Source: Brevibacillus parabrevis
Lineage (GTDB): Bacteria; Bacillota; Bacilli; Brevibacillales; Brevibacillaceae
NCBI RefSeq assembly: GCF_003710905.1
Contig: NZ_RHHV01000005.1
Location: forward strand, 558,001-622,000
Direction: 5' to 3'
DNA: 64,000 nucleotides
Of the stretch, positions 28,066 through 37,604 are shown piece by piece. A program made the position numbers and the translations under genes. The notes under the pieces are model-generated. The model worked only from the letters and a program-made list of their open reading frames with translations, was not told the DNA's origin and made no database searches. Position 1 is the stretch's first letter; every line of letters begins with the position of its first letter.

Positions 28066-29042
28066 ATTTTCACACGCATATCATCCCGGTAGATTTGCCT
28101 GACTTTTCGCAAAAATACGGCGGAGAGCGTTGGCCGACCCTGCAGCCGACATGCTCGTGCGGAGCGAACATCATGGTCGGCGGAAAGCTGTTTCGGGAGA
28201 TTACCGATCAGTGCTGGGACCCGCAAAAGCGGATCGCGGACATGATCGCGGAAGGCGTGGACATGCAAGTGCTCTCGCCGATTCCCGTCACCTTTTCCTA
28301 TTGGGCGCCGAGCGAGGCGGCAGAAGCGATGGCCCGCCTGCAAAACGACTTTATCGCCGATACAGTGCGTCAATATCCCGACAGGTTCATCGGACTCGGA
28401 ACCGTTCCTTTGCAAGATGTGGAAAGCTCGATTCGCGAGATGGATCGCTGCATTCATCAACTAGGGCTGAAAGGGATCGAGATCGGTTCGAACATCAACG
28501 GGCAAAACCTCGACGATCCAGCCTTCCTGCCGTTTTTTGAGATGTGCGAGAAGTGGGACGTGCCGCTGTTTGTCCACCCGTGGGAGACGCTGGGCCGGGA
28601 GCGGATGCCGCGCCACAACTTCATGTACACCGTCGGAATGCCGAGCGAAACCGCGCTTGCCGCAGCGAGTCTGGTCGGCGGCGGGGTCATCGAGAAATTC
28701 CCGAATTTGCGCGTCTGCTTTGCGCACGGTGGCGGTTCTTTTCCGTACATCCTGCCGCGTCTCGACCAAGGCTGGAACGTGTGGCCGCACCTGCGCGTGA
28801 CGGAGCGTCCGCCGAGCCATTACACACAAAACTTTTACTTCGACTCGCTGAACTACGAGCCGTTGAATATCCGGCTTTTGATCGAAAGGTTCGGCCACGA
28901 AAAAATCGTCATGGGCACCGACTATCCGTTCTTGCTGCGCGAGCTTCCGCCGGGCAAAGTCATCGACGAGACGCCAGGGCTGACAGAAGAACAAAAAGTC
29001 GCCATGCTCGGCGGCAATGCATTGAGATTTTTGAAAGTGTGA
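28050..29042 (+). CDS. nbaD: 2-amino-3-carboxymuconate-6-semialdehyde decarboxylase
   Basis: A zinc amidohydrolase-fold decarboxylase (ACMSD) that takes the HAAO product to 2-aminomuconate semialdehyde and prevents its cyclisation to quinolinate. The metal site includes H8 and H10 (DFHTH), later His residues in LFVHPWE and CFAHGGGSFP, and Asp in MGTDYPF. 330 aa. GGAGGA precedes the ATG at 28050, inside the end of the dioxygenase gene. Confidence 0.94.
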   Translation: MAARIDFHTHIIPVDLPDFSQKYGGERWPTLQPTCSCGANIMVGGKLFREITDQCWDPQKRIADMIAEGVDMQVLSPIPVTFSYWAPSEAAEAMARLQNDFIADTVRQYPDRFIGLGTVPLQDVESSIREMDRCIHQLGLKGIEIGSNINGQNLDDPAFLPFFEMCEKWDVPLFVHPWETLGRERMPRHNFMYTVGMPSETALAAASLVGGGVIEKFPNLRVCFAHGGGSFPYILPRLDQGWNVWPHLRVTERPPSHYTQNFYFDSLNYEPLNIRLLIERFGHEKIVMGTDYPFLLRELPPGKVIDETPGLTEEQKVAMLGGNALRFLKV

Positions 29043-29056
29043 GAGGAGAGGTAGGA

Positions 29057-29518
29057 GTGGGAGAACAGACAAAGACACCGGAGGAAAATCTTGCTGCCTT
29101 GCAGCTTTCGCTTCCGCAGCTCCGTACGCCAGTGGGCAACTACGTAGCTTGCGTCCGCACAGGCAATCTGTTGTTTACGGCAGGACAGGGAGTGGATCAG
29201 TACAAAGGCAAGCTGGGAAGAGACTTGACCGTCGAGGAAGGCTACCTGGCAGCCCGTCAGTCCATGCTGAACGTGCTTGCGGCGGTCAAGGCGGAGCTTG
29301 GCGATCTGGGAAAAGTGAAAAGAGTCGTCAAAATATTGGGATTTGTCAATTCGACGGAAGAGTTTACCGACCAGCCGAAAGTGATGAACGGTGCTTCCGA
29401 TCTGTTGGTTGCCGTCTTTGGCGAGGCGGGCAAGCACGGTCGCTCTGCGGTAGGCATGGCCCAGCTTCCGAACAATACGGCAGTCGAAATCGAGATGGTA
29501 CTGGAGATCGAGGACTAG
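29057..29518 (+). CDS. nbaF: RidA-family 2-aminomuconate deaminase
   Basis: A 153-residue YjgF/RidA-fold protein (RTGNLLFTAGQGVDQYKGKLG, AVEIEMVLEIED). In the pseudomonad nba and amn clusters a member of this family deaminates 2-aminomuconate to 4-oxalocrotonate, and the neighbours here fit that role. GTG start at 29057 after GAGAGGAGAGGTAGGA; the much longer upstream frame overlaps the decarboxylase gene. Confidence 0.85.
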   Translation: MGEQTKTPEENLAALQLSLPQLRTPVGNYVACVRTGNLLFTAGQGVDQYKGKLGRDLTVEEGYLAARQSMLNVLAAVKAELGDLGKVKRVVKILGFVNSTEEFTDQPKVMNGASDLLVAVFGEAGKHGRSAVGMAQLPNNTAVEIEMVLEIED

Positions 29519-29531
29519 GCAGGAGGGAACT

Positions 29532-30983
29532 ATGAACAGCATTCACGTGAAAAATGCCAAGCTGTTTATCAACGGCGAGTACGTCGATGCGCAGTCCGGC
29601 GAAACGTTTGACACGATCAATCCGGCCACGGGCGAGAAGCTGGCGGAAGTGGCTTGCGCAGACGTACACGATACAAACAGGACGATTGAAGTAGCACAGG
29701 CTGCTTTTGAGAGCGGCGTGTGGAGCAAAAAATCGGCCGAGGAACGCGCGGAAATTTTGTGCCGGATGTCTGATCTGGTGATGGAACGCGTGGAAGAGCT
29801 GGCGACAGTCGAAACGCTCGATGTCGGCAAACCGATCAAGGAAAGCCTTGGCTTCGATATCCCGCGAGCGGCGCAAAACCTGTGGTTCTTTGCGGAAATG
29901 GCGAAGTATGTCCACCATGAGCACTACGACAAAGGCAACTTCATGTCGTACGCCAAATACGCTCCGGCAGGCGTGACCAGCCTGATCATCCCGTGGAATT
30001 TGCCGTTCATGCAGATGACGTGGAAAGCTTCTGCGGCGCTGGCGGCAGGCAATACCGTCGTGGTCAAACCGGCGTCGTATACGCCCTTGTCGGCACTCAT
30101 GCTCGGTGAGATCGCCAACGAAGCTGGCCTTCCTGCTGGCGTTCTGAATATTTTGACGGGACCAGGCGGAACGGTCGGGACGGCCATGACCACCAACCCG
30201 CATGTGCGCCGCATCTCGTTTGTCGGCGAGACGACGACAGGCAAAACGATCATGAAAAACGCAGCCGCCGAGCTGATTCCCGTCTCTTTGGAGCTGGGCG
30301 GAAAATCGGCGAACATCGTGTTTGCGGACGCGGACCTGGACGAAGCGGTAAAAGGCTCCGTAGAAGCGATTTTCCGCAATCAGGGCGAGATTTGCCTGGC
30401 TGGCTCCAGACTTTTGGTGCAAGAGACGGTGTACGAGCCATTTTTGGAAAAGTTCGTGGCCGCCGTGCAGAAGATCAAAGTCGGCGATCCGCTGGCTCCA
30501 GACACAGACATGGGCGCGCTCGTCTCCAAAAGCCATCTGGAAACCGTCGATGAGTACGTGCAGATTGGCTTGGCCGAAGGGGCGAAGCTGGCACATGGCG
30601 GCAAGCGCGTAGCGGGCCTGGACAAAGGCAATTTTTACGAGCCGACCGTCCTGTACGATGTCGATAACAAAATGCGGGTGGCCCAGGAAGAGATTTTCGG
30701 CCCGGTACTGGTCGTCATCCCGTTCAAAACAGAAGAAGACGCGATCCGGATCGCCAACGATTCCATCTACGGACTGGCAGGGGTGGTCTGGACGAACGAC
30801 TTGCGCCGGGCGCACCGCGTCGCGGCAGGCATCAACTCGGGCTTGTTGTGGATCAATTGCTGGTACGTCCGCGACCTGCGCACGCCTTTTGGCGGATCGA
30901 AAGCGAGCGGAATCGGCCGGGAAGGCGGACGCCACAGCTTTGAATTTTATACCGAAGCCAAAACCGTGACGATGAAGCTGTAG
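29532..30983 (+). CDS. nbaE: 2-aminomuconate-6-semialdehyde dehydrogenase
   Basis: A 483-residue NAD-dependent aldehyde dehydrogenase. Visible are the cofactor region (PWNLPFMQMTWKASAALAAGN), catalytic Glu (LELGGKSANIVFADAD), catalytic Cys (NQGEICLAGSRLL) and the C-terminal block FGGSKASGIGREGG. It oxidises the ACMSD product to 2-aminomuconate. AGGAGGG upstream; 13 nt after the deaminase gene. Substrate assignment rests on context. Confidence 0.88.
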   Translation: MNSIHVKNAKLFINGEYVDAQSGETFDTINPATGEKLAEVACADVHDTNRTIEVAQAAFESGVWSKKSAEERAEILCRMSDLVMERVEELATVETLDVGKPIKESLGFDIPRAAQNLWFFAEMAKYVHHEHYDKGNFMSYAKYAPAGVTSLIIPWNLPFMQMTWKASAALAAGNTVVVKPASYTPLSALMLGEIANEAGLPAGVLNILTGPGGTVGTAMTTNPHVRRISFVGETTTGKTIMKNAAAELIPVSLELGGKSANIVFADADLDEAVKGSVEAIFRNQGEICLAGSRLLVQETVYEPFLEKFVAAVQKIKVGDPLAPDTDMGALVSKSHLETVDEYVQIGLAEGAKLAHGGKRVAGLDKGNFYEPTVLYDVDNKMRVAQEEIFGPVLVVIPFKTEEDAIRIANDSIYGLAGVVWTNDLRRAHRVAAGINSGLLWINCWYVRDLRTPFGGSKASGIGREGGRHSFEFYTEAKTVTMKL

Positions 30984-31014
30984 GCAGCGGGGAGAGTCGA
31001 AAGGTGGTCAGAAG

Positions 31015-31794
31015 ATGGGGAGCTTAGTGGAGACAATCGCGCAAGAACTGCTGGCGGCCGAGCAAAGCTGCCAGCCAGTGGCGCCGATAACGGAACGCTT
31101 TGCAGGCTTGGAGGCAAGCGATGCGTATCGCATCCAGCTCAAGGTGTTGGAGAAAAAGCTCGACAGCGGTCGGGCAGTCATCGGCAAAAAAGTCGGGCTG
31201 ACCAGCCTGGCGATGCAGCGGATGCTCGGTGTGAATGAGCCGGATTACGGTCATTTGCTCGACAACATGCTGGTGTCAAACAACGGGACTGTCGAGGTGA
31301 ACAGGCTTTTGCTTCCGAAAGTGGAGGCGGAGATCGGCTTCGTGCTCGGAGCGGATTTGCAGGGGCCAAACGTCAACTATCTCGACGTGCTGATGGCGAC
31401 CGAATATGTGGTGCCGACGCTGGAGATCATCGACAGCCGGATTGCCGACTGGAAGATCAAGCTCGTCGATACGGTAGCGGACAACGGTTCCTCGGCGCTT
31501 GTCGTGGTCGGCGATCAGCGCACGCGCCTGGCGGGTCTGGATTTGCGCAGCGTGGGAATGGCGATGTACAAAAATGAGCTTGAAGTGGGAAATGGAGCAG
31601 GAGCAGCGGCGCTCGGTCATCCGGCGCACGCAGTGGCCTGGCTGGCAAACAAGCTGCATGAATTTGGCATCAGCCTGAAGGCGGGCGAACTGATTTTGCC
31701 GGGAGCGCTGTCTGCTGCTGTCGCTGTTCAAGAGGGAGATGTCGTCACGGCCAGCTTTGGCGCATTGGGTGCCGTAACCGTGACGTTTCGTTAG
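31015..31794 (+). CDS. 2-oxopent-4-enoate hydratase (MhpD/XylJ type)
   Basis: Adds water to 2-oxopent-4-enoate, giving 4-hydroxy-2-oxovalerate. The 259-residue chain has [41 protein letters not shown] and [10 protein letters not shown]. The DWKIK...DTVADN version of the core block is the hydratase type, in contrast to the decarboxylase paralog at 33727 (NFRFTLPDVVADN). AAGGTGGT precedes the ATG. Confidence 0.87.
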   Translation: MGSLVETIAQELLAAEQSCQPVAPITERFAGLEASDAYRIQLKVLEKKLDSGRAVIGKKVGLTSLAMQRMLGVNEPDYGHLLDNMLVSNNGTVEVNRLLLPKVEAEIGFVLGADLQGPNVNYLDVLMATEYVVPTLEIIDSRIADWKIKLVDTVADNGSSALVVVGDQRTRLAGLDLRSVGMAMYKNELEVGNGAGAAALGHPAHAVAWLANKLHEFGISLKAGELILPGALSAAVAVQEGDVVTASFGALGAVTVTFR

Positions 31795-31808
31795 AGAGGA
31801 GACATACT

Positions 31809-32708
31809 GTGAGAAAAATCAAGGCGGCCATCTTGGGTTCAGGAAACATCGGGACCGACCTGATGTACAAGTTGGAGAGAAGCAGGGAAATCGAGATCGC
31901 AGCCGTCATCGGGATTGATCCCGACTCGGATGGTTTACAGCGGGCAAAAGAGCGGGGATATGCGGTATTTGCCAACGGGATACAGGCGATTGTAGATCAG
32001 CCTGACATGGCGGAGATCGTGTTTGATGCCACCTCGGCAAAAGCGCACGTGCGTCACGCAAAAGCGCTGAAGGAGCTGGGCAAGGTAGCGATTGACCTGA
32101 CTCCGGCAGCTCGCGGCCCCTTCGTCTGTCCGGTGGTAAATCTGCAGGAGCAGCTGGAAAAAGAAACAGCCAACGTCAACATGATCACTTGTGGCGGTCA
32201 GGCGACGATCCCGATCGTCTATGCGATCAACCGGGTAGCCGATGTCAGCTATGCGGAAATCGTGGCGACGATTGCCAGCAAAAGCGCAGGCCCGGGAACG
32301 CGTGCCAATATCGACGAGTTTACCGTGACGACTCGCCAAGGACTGGAGCAAGTCGGGGGAGCGGATCAAGGCAAGGCGCTCATCATCCTCAATCCTGCGG
32401 AACCGCCCATTTTGATGCGCGACACGGTGTATTGCGAAGTCAAGCAGATGGATCAGGCGGCGATCCGCCAGTCGATTGCGGAAATGGTCGAGCAAGTGAG
32501 ACAGTACGTTCCTGGCTACCGATTGAAGCAGGAGCCGCTGTTTGAAGAAAATCGCGTAACCGTGTTCCTGGAGGTCGAGGGTGCGGGAGATTATTTCCCG
32601 CCTTACGCAGGCAATTTGGACATCATGACGGCCGCGGCCGTGCGGGTGGGAGAAGAGGTCGCCCGTCATCTTTTGGATGGGAGAGGGGTTAGCCTTGGAA
32701 CGGAATAG
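31809..32708 (+). CDS. Acetaldehyde dehydrogenase (acylating)
   Basis: Converts acetaldehyde and CoA to acetyl-CoA, receiving acetaldehyde by channeling from the aldolase encoded next. N-terminal Rossmann motif [15 protein letters not shown], catalytic Cys in [15 protein letters not shown]. 299 aa. GTG start with GAGGAG 6-7 nt upstream. Overlaps the aldolase start, as is usual for this pair. Confidence 0.93.
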   Translation: MRKIKAAILGSGNIGTDLMYKLERSREIEIAAVIGIDPDSDGLQRAKERGYAVFANGIQAIVDQPDMAEIVFDATSAKAHVRHAKALKELGKVAIDLTPAARGPFVCPVVNLQEQLEKETANVNMITCGGQATIPIVYAINRVADVSYAEIVATIASKSAGPGTRANIDEFTVTTRQGLEQVGGADQGKALIILNPAEPPILMRDTVYCEVKQMDQAAIRQSIAEMVEQVRQYVPGYRLKQEPLFEENRVTVFLEVEGAGDYFPPYAGNLDIMTAAAVRVGEEVARHLLDGRGVSLGTE

Positions 32709-33723
32709 CGATAAACCAATCAAAATAACAGAGGTTTGCTTGCGCGACGGCAGCCACGTCGTTGCCCATCAGTTCACGCGCGAGCAGGTGCAGGCTGTCG
32801 CCAAAGGGCTGGACGATGCAGGCGTCCCTTACATCGAAGTCAGCCACGGAGACGGTCTGGGCGGTTCGACGATCCAGTACGGACGCTCTCTCGTCGGTGA
32901 GATGGAACTGATTGAAGCGGCAGTTGCTTCGTGCAAACAAGCGAAAGTCGCGGTGTTGCTCATACCGGGCATCGGTACGGTACATGAACTGAAGGAAGCG
33001 CAAAACCGCGGGGCGGGACTGGTTCGGGTAGCGACCCATGTGACGGAAGCCGATGTATCTGCCCAGCACATTCACATTGCGCGCGAGCTGGGAATGGAAG
33101 TGTGCGGCTTCTTGATGATGGCCCACTCTGCCCCGGTCGAAAAGCTGGTCGAGCAAGCGAAGCTGATGCAGAGCTACGGTGCCGAGGCGGTATACGTGAC
33201 CGATTCGGCGGGAGCGCTTTTGCCTGATCAGGTACGGGAACGCATTCGCGCGCTGCGCCAATCGCTGGACATCGAAATCGGCTTTCACGCGCATAACAAC
33301 TTGTCGGTGGCGATCGCCAACACTTTGGTTGCGCTGGAGGAAGGGGCGACCCGGATTGACGGCAGTCTCCGCTGTCTGGGAGCCGGAGCGGGCAACGCAC
33401 AGACGGAAGTGTTGATTGCGGTGCTGGATCGCATGGGAATGGACATCGGGATTGATTTGTACAAACTGATGGACGTCGCCGAAGAGATCGTTGGCCCGAT
33501 CATGCCGCACTCCCAGGAAATCCGCAAGGGCAGCCTCGTGATGGGCTATGCCGGAGTTTACTCCAGCTTCCTTTTGCACGCAGAGCGGGCGGGAAAACGG
33601 TTTGGCGTCGATCCGCGCGACATTTTGCTGGAAGTAGGCAGGCGCAAAGCCGTCGGCGGACAGGAAGACATGATCATCGATGTCGCGGCTGAACTGGCGA
33701 AGTTGCAAAAGGCAGGGGGATGA
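32695..33723 (+). CDS. 4-hydroxy-2-oxovalerate aldolase
   Basis: Splits 4-hydroxy-2-oxovalerate to pyruvate and acetaldehyde. A DRE-TIM metallolyase: [14 protein letters not shown] at the N-terminus, metal ligands in [14 protein letters not shown], and the C-terminal communication domain. 342 aa if translation starts at the TTG at 32695, which has GAGAGGGG upstream; the ATG at 32677 lacks one. Overlaps the acetaldehyde dehydrogenase gene by 14 nt. Confidence 0.93.
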   Translation: MERNSDKPIKITEVCLRDGSHVVAHQFTREQVQAVAKGLDDAGVPYIEVSHGDGLGGSTIQYGRSLVGEMELIEAAVASCKQAKVAVLLIPGIGTVHELKEAQNRGAGLVRVATHVTEADVSAQHIHIARELGMEVCGFLMMAHSAPVEKLVEQAKLMQSYGAEAVYVTDSAGALLPDQVRERIRALRQSLDIEIGFHAHNNLSVAIANTLVALEEGATRIDGSLRCLGAGAGNAQTEVLIAVLDRMGMDIGIDLYKLMDVAEEIVGPIMPHSQEIRKGSLVMGYAGVYSSFLLHAERAGKRFGVDPRDILLEVGRRKAVGGQEDMIIDVAAELAKLQKAGG

Positions 33724-33726
33724 CAG

Positions 33727-34518
33727 ATGACAGTGACGCAGGAAGTGCAAAGCGAGCTGGTCGAATATTTACTTAGGGCACAACGGGAACGGCGTGAGGT
33801 GGAAAAGCTGACGGCGAAGTACCCTGACTTGCCCATCGAGACTGCCTATGAGATTCAAGCGCAGCTGATTGCGCGAATGGAAGCTGATGGTGAGCGCTGC
33901 ATCGGCTTGAAGCTGGGATTGACCAGCAGGGCCAAGCAGCAAATGATGGGGGTGCACGAAGCCATTTACGGCTACCTGACAGACGGGATGCTCGCGCTGG
34001 AGTGGGAGCCGCTTTCCTGCCAACGCTTCATCCATCCCAAGGCAGAGCCGGAAATCGCGTTTCTCATGGGCGAAGATTTGGCGGGAACAGCCGTGACGGC
34101 CGAAGATGTGCTGCGCGCCACGCGCTATGTCGCGCCAGCCATCGAAATCATCGACAGCCGCTATGAAAATTTCCGTTTCACCCTCCCGGATGTCGTGGCG
34201 GACAATTGCTCTTCTTCCGCTTTTCTGGTAGGCAGCAAATGGGTATCGCCCCACGAATTTGATCTCGCGTTAACAGGTGTGGTCATGAGCAAAAATGGCG
34301 TGACTCAGACGACAGGCTCCGGAGCGGCCGTGCTGGGATCGCCGGCAGCGGCAATGGCCTGGGCAGTCAACAAGCTGGGCGAGCGCGGACTTGGTTTGAA
34401 AAAAGGCCAGATTGTGTTGTCCGGTGCGATCACAGAAGCGATTGCCTTTGAACCGGGTGACGTCATTACCGTGACGGTCGACGGTTTGGGCAGTGTCTCC
34501 TTCGGCTGCCAGGCGTAG
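33727..34518 (+). CDS. 4-oxalocrotonate decarboxylase (DmpH/XylI type)
   Basis: Decarboxylates 2-oxo-3-hexenedioate to 2-oxopent-4-enoate, feeding the hydratase. 263 aa. It is a paralog of the hydratase at 31015 but has the decarboxylase-type blocks CIGLKLGLTSRAK, HPKAEPEIAFLMG and DSRYENFRFTLPDVVADN. The two enzymes usually form a complex. It starts 3 nt after the aldolase stop. Confidence 0.87.
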   Translation: MTVTQEVQSELVEYLLRAQRERREVEKLTAKYPDLPIETAYEIQAQLIARMEADGERCIGLKLGLTSRAKQQMMGVHEAIYGYLTDGMLALEWEPLSCQRFIHPKAEPEIAFLMGEDLAGTAVTAEDVLRATRYVAPAIEIIDSRYENFRFTLPDVVADNCSSSAFLVGSKWVSPHEFDLALTGVVMSKNGVTQTTGSGAAVLGSPAAAMAWAVNKLGERGLGLKKGQIVLSGAITEAIAFEPGDVITVTVDGLGSVSFGCQA

Positions 34519-34582
34519 ACCGGCAACATAGTCAACCGAGGCAGCGGCTTTACAGCTTGTTGAAAAGACAGAGGTGATGTTC

Positions 34583-34777
34583 ATGCCAATCGTACAGGTG
34601 TCCATCCTGGAAGGCCGAGACAAAGAACAGATCAGACAAATGATTGAGGGCGTTACTCAAGCCATCACAGATAGCTTGCAGGTGAAGCCGGAGCAAGTCC
34701 GTGTACTGGTAACAGAGGTTCCCCCTTCCCACTGGGGCGCGGGGGGAGTCACAAAAGAACAATCCCGTTCCCTGTAA
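34583..34777 (+). CDS. 4-oxalocrotonate tautomerase
   Basis: A 64-residue tautomerase; after Met removal it starts [11 protein letters not shown], giving the catalytic N-terminal proline. It isomerises 2-hydroxymuconate to the oxo form used by the decarboxylase. The ATG at 34583 is chosen over codons at 34574 and 34577 because AGAGGTG lies 7 nt upstream and because only this start leaves Pro at position 1. Confidence 0.92.
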   Translation: MPIVQVSILEGRDKEQIRQMIEGVTQAITDSLQVKPEQVRVLVTEVPPSHWGAGGVTKEQSRSL

Positions 34778-34799
34778 CGGAAAATCAAGGAGGTCACTC

Positions 34800-36083
34800 A
34801 TGTCTCAATCATCTATCCCACTAACACAAAGCTACGCCCAACAGCTGGATGCCCAGGACGAGTTGACAAAATACCGCGAAGAGTTTTACTTGCTGCCTGC
34901 CATGTACCTGGATGGCAATTCGCTGGGACTTATGTCAAAACGAGCAGAGAAAAGCTTGCAGGACATCATGCTTTCTTGGAAAGAGCTTGGCATTGACGGT
35001 TGGACGACAGGACAGCATCCGTGGTTTTTCCTGCCAGAAAAATTGGGGGAAATGAGTGCGTCGCTCGTCGGGGCTGAACCGGAGGAAGTCATTGTGACTG
35101 GTTCTACCACCGTCAACTTGCATCAGTTGGCAGCGACTTTTTATCAGCCGCAAGGGAAAAGAACGAAAATCATTGCGACAGAGCTTGACTTCCCGACCGA
35201 CATTTACGCCCTGCAAAGCCAAATCAAACTGCACGGCTTGAATCCGGATGAACAGCTGGTTCGCATCGCTTCCCGGGACGGCCGTCTCATTGAAGAAGAC
35301 GACATTATCAGCGCGATGACAGAGGAAGTCGCACTCGTCATTTTGCCGACTGTGCTCTACCGCAGCGGACAACTGCTCGATATCGAACGTCTGACCAAAG
35401 CAGCTCACGAGAGAGGCATCCTGATCGGCTTTGACGGCTGCCACTCGGTAGGAGCCATCCCGCACTACTTCAGCAAGTGGGAAGTGGATTTCGCTTACTG
35501 GTGCAACTACAAGTACCTGAACGGCGGCCCTGGCTGCGTAGGAAGCCTGTATGTCAACCGCAAGCATTTTGGCAGAGTACCGGGATTGACAGGCTGGTAC
35601 AGCTCGAAAAAAGACAAACAGTTCGATATGGAACATACGCTGGACGTCTGCGAGACGGCTGGTGCCTATCAATTGGGAACGCCGAACATGCTAAGCGTCG
35701 CACCGCTGCTCGGTTCGCTGGAAATGTTCCAGGAAGTGCCGATCGAGAAGCTCCGCGAAAAGTCGCTCAAGCTTACGAGATACATGATGGATTTGATGGA
35801 AGTGGAGCTGGCTGGCATGGGCTTTACCGTAGCGAATCCGACAGAGGACGAACGCCGCGGCGGTCACGTCAGCCTGGAACACGAAGAAGCGGTGCGAATT
35901 TGCAAGGCGTTGAAAGAGGGCGGGATCATTCCGGACTTCCGCGCGCCGAACATCATTCGCCTGGCTCCGGTTGCCTTCTACACGACGTACAGCGAAGTCT
36001 GGGAAAGCGTGCAAGTGTTAAAAGCGATCATGCAAGAAAAGCGCTACGAAAAATTCGAAAACAAGCGCGGGGTTGTCGCCTAA
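34800..36083 (+). CDS. kynU: Kynureninase
   Basis: A PLP enzyme that cleaves kynurenine or 3-hydroxykynurenine to alanine and anthranilate or 3-hydroxyanthranilate. The PLP lysine is in [31 protein letters not shown] gives the PLP-binding Asp. 427 aa, AAGGAGG upstream. In this operon it would supply 3-hydroxyanthranilate to the dioxygenase. No kynurenine 3-monooxygenase, tryptophan dioxygenase or kynurenine formamidase gene is in the window. Confidence 0.95.
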   Translation: MSQSSIPLTQSYAQQLDAQDELTKYREEFYLLPAMYLDGNSLGLMSKRAEKSLQDIMLSWKELGIDGWTTGQHPWFFLPEKLGEMSASLVGAEPEEVIVTGSTTVNLHQLAATFYQPQGKRTKIIATELDFPTDIYALQSQIKLHGLNPDEQLVRIASRDGRLIEEDDIISAMTEEVALVILPTVLYRSGQLLDIERLTKAAHERGILIGFDGCHSVGAIPHYFSKWEVDFAYWCNYKYLNGGPGCVGSLYVNRKHFGRVPGLTGWYSSKKDKQFDMEHTLDVCETAGAYQLGTPNMLSVAPLLGSLEMFQEVPIEKLREKSLKLTRYMMDLMEVELAGMGFTVANPTEDERRGGHVSLEHEEAVRICKALKEGGIIPDFRAPNIIRLAPVAFYTTYSEVWESVQVLKAIMQEKRYEKFENKRGVVA

Positions 36084-36109
36084 GCGCTTGGTTAAAGGAG
36101 TGAGTGCAC

Positions 36110-37555
36110 TTGGCAAATCAAAATCAATTTCAAGACATCATGGAACGTGAAAAAGGGCTGCAGCGCGGGTTAACCACCCGCCAGCTCGCCATGATTGCCA
36201 TCGGCGGCGCAATCGGTACGGGGTTGTTTTTGGGAAGCGGGATGGCGATTGGCTTTGCCGGACCGAGCGTAATTGTCAGCTATTTGATCGGGGCCGTGAT
36301 CGCACTGCTGCTGATGGGCTGCCTCGCGGAAATGACGGTAGCTCATCCGACGACAGGCTCGTTTGGCGCCCATGCGGAGCGTTACGTGAGTCCGTGGGCA
36401 GGCTTTTCCGTCCGCTACGCGTACTGGTTCAGTCTGGTCTGCGCGATAGGAACCGAAGTATCTGCGATGTCTGTCTACATGAAATACTGGTTCCCTGACG
36501 TTCCAGGCATCATCTGGATTCTCATCTTCTCAGCCGTTCTGCTTTATGTAAACGCTACCAGTGTCAATTTGTTCGGTACCGTCGAATACTGGTTCTCTAT
36601 GATTAAAGTCGCTGCCATTATTTTGTTTATCGTATTCGGAGCTTATGTCGTATTCGGCGGTAGCGCGAACCCGGAGATCGGCCCGCAAAACTTCACGAAC
36701 AACGGAGGCTTTTTCCCGAATGGCATGTGGGGCATGTGGATCGCCATTTTCATCTCCTTGTTCAGCTATCTCAGCATTGAAATGATCGCGGTCAGTGCTG
36801 GAGAAGCGAAAGAACCGGAAAAAGCGGTTCCGATGGCGTTGAAGTCGGCAGTCGTTCGTCTCGTCCTGTTCTACATCATGACGCTCGCTTTGATGCTGAT
36901 GATCGTTCCTTGGCAAAATGCCGGAAGTGATGCGAGTCCATTTGTCAAAGTATTTCAAATTATCAATATTCCGGGCGCGGCTGGCATCATGAACTTCGTC
37001 GTGCTCACGGCTGCCCTGTCTGCGATGAACAGCCAGCTGTACATTTCTACCCGCATGGTATTTTCCTTGTCCCGCGCAGGCTTCGCTCCTGCCAAACTCG
37101 GAGAGCTGAGCAAAAAAGGCGTTCCGGTCAAAGCGCTGGCGCTGTCCACCATCGGAATTGCCATCGCCTCGATTATCAACATCGTCGCACCTGACCAGTC
37201 GTTCGTCGTGATGATCTCCCTTTCCAGCTTCGGTGCCATGTTCGCCTGGTTCATGGTCTTTGTCACCCACTTGTTTTTCCGCCGCAAATGGGAGGAAATG
37301 GGCGGTCGCAAACTGCCAGTGAGAATGATCGGCTTCCCGTACTTGACGATTATCGGAGCTGTTTTACTGGCTTGCGTCGTACTCTCGACCTGGTTCCAGC
37401 CGGAATTTAAGGACACCTTGACTATGGGCTTCCCGCTTTTGCTGCTCATCACGATCGCCTACTTCATCTGGAAAAAGGCAAACCCGGCTGCCTATGAAGC
37501 GTCCGTCAACATGGGCAAGCAAGGCGCAAGCGACAAGAAAGACATCCCATCGTAA
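36110..37555 (+). CDS. Amino acid permease (APC superfamily)
   Basis: About 12 membrane segments with the amino acid-polyamine-cation signature GLTTRQLAMIAIGGAIGTGLFLGSG (written here in part) and FSYLSIEMIAVSAGEAKEPEKA, like AnsP/GabP-type permeases. As the gene sits in the kynurenine operon 26 nt after kynU, it may import kynurenine, tryptophan or a related aromatic; this is inference. TTG at 36110 is preferred (9 nt from AAGGAG) to GTG at 36104 (3 nt). 481 aa. Confidence 0.85.
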   Translation: MANQNQFQDIMEREKGLQRGLTTRQLAMIAIGGAIGTGLFLGSGMAIGFAGPSVIVSYLIGAVIALLLMGCLAEMTVAHPTTGSFGAHAERYVSPWAGFSVRYAYWFSLVCAIGTEVSAMSVYMKYWFPDVPGIIWILIFSAVLLYVNATSVNLFGTVEYWFSMIKVAAIILFIVFGAYVVFGGSANPEIGPQNFTNNGGFFPNGMWGMWIAIFISLFSYLSIEMIAVSAGEAKEPEKAVPMALKSAVVRLVLFYIMTLALMLMIVPWQNAGSDASPFVKVFQIINIPGAAGIMNFVVLTAALSAMNSQLYISTRMVFSLSRAGFAPAKLGELSKKGVPVKALALSTIGIAIASIINIVAPDQSFVVMISLSSFGAMFAWFMVFVTHLFFRRKWEEMGGRKLPVRMIGFPYLTIIGAVLLACVVLSTWFQPEFKDTLTMGFPLLLLITIAYFIWKKANPAAYEASVNMGKQGASDKKDIPS

Positions 37556-37604
37556 CATCCAGACTTTCATAAAACGTTGAGAGAAAAGGTAGGGGGGAAA
37601 TTCG

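Noticed and set aside
28544..29042. Long N-terminal extension of the RidA-type deaminase frame
   Set aside because: It lies inside the ACMSD gene in another frame; the GTG at 29057 with a strong ribosome binding site gives the family length.
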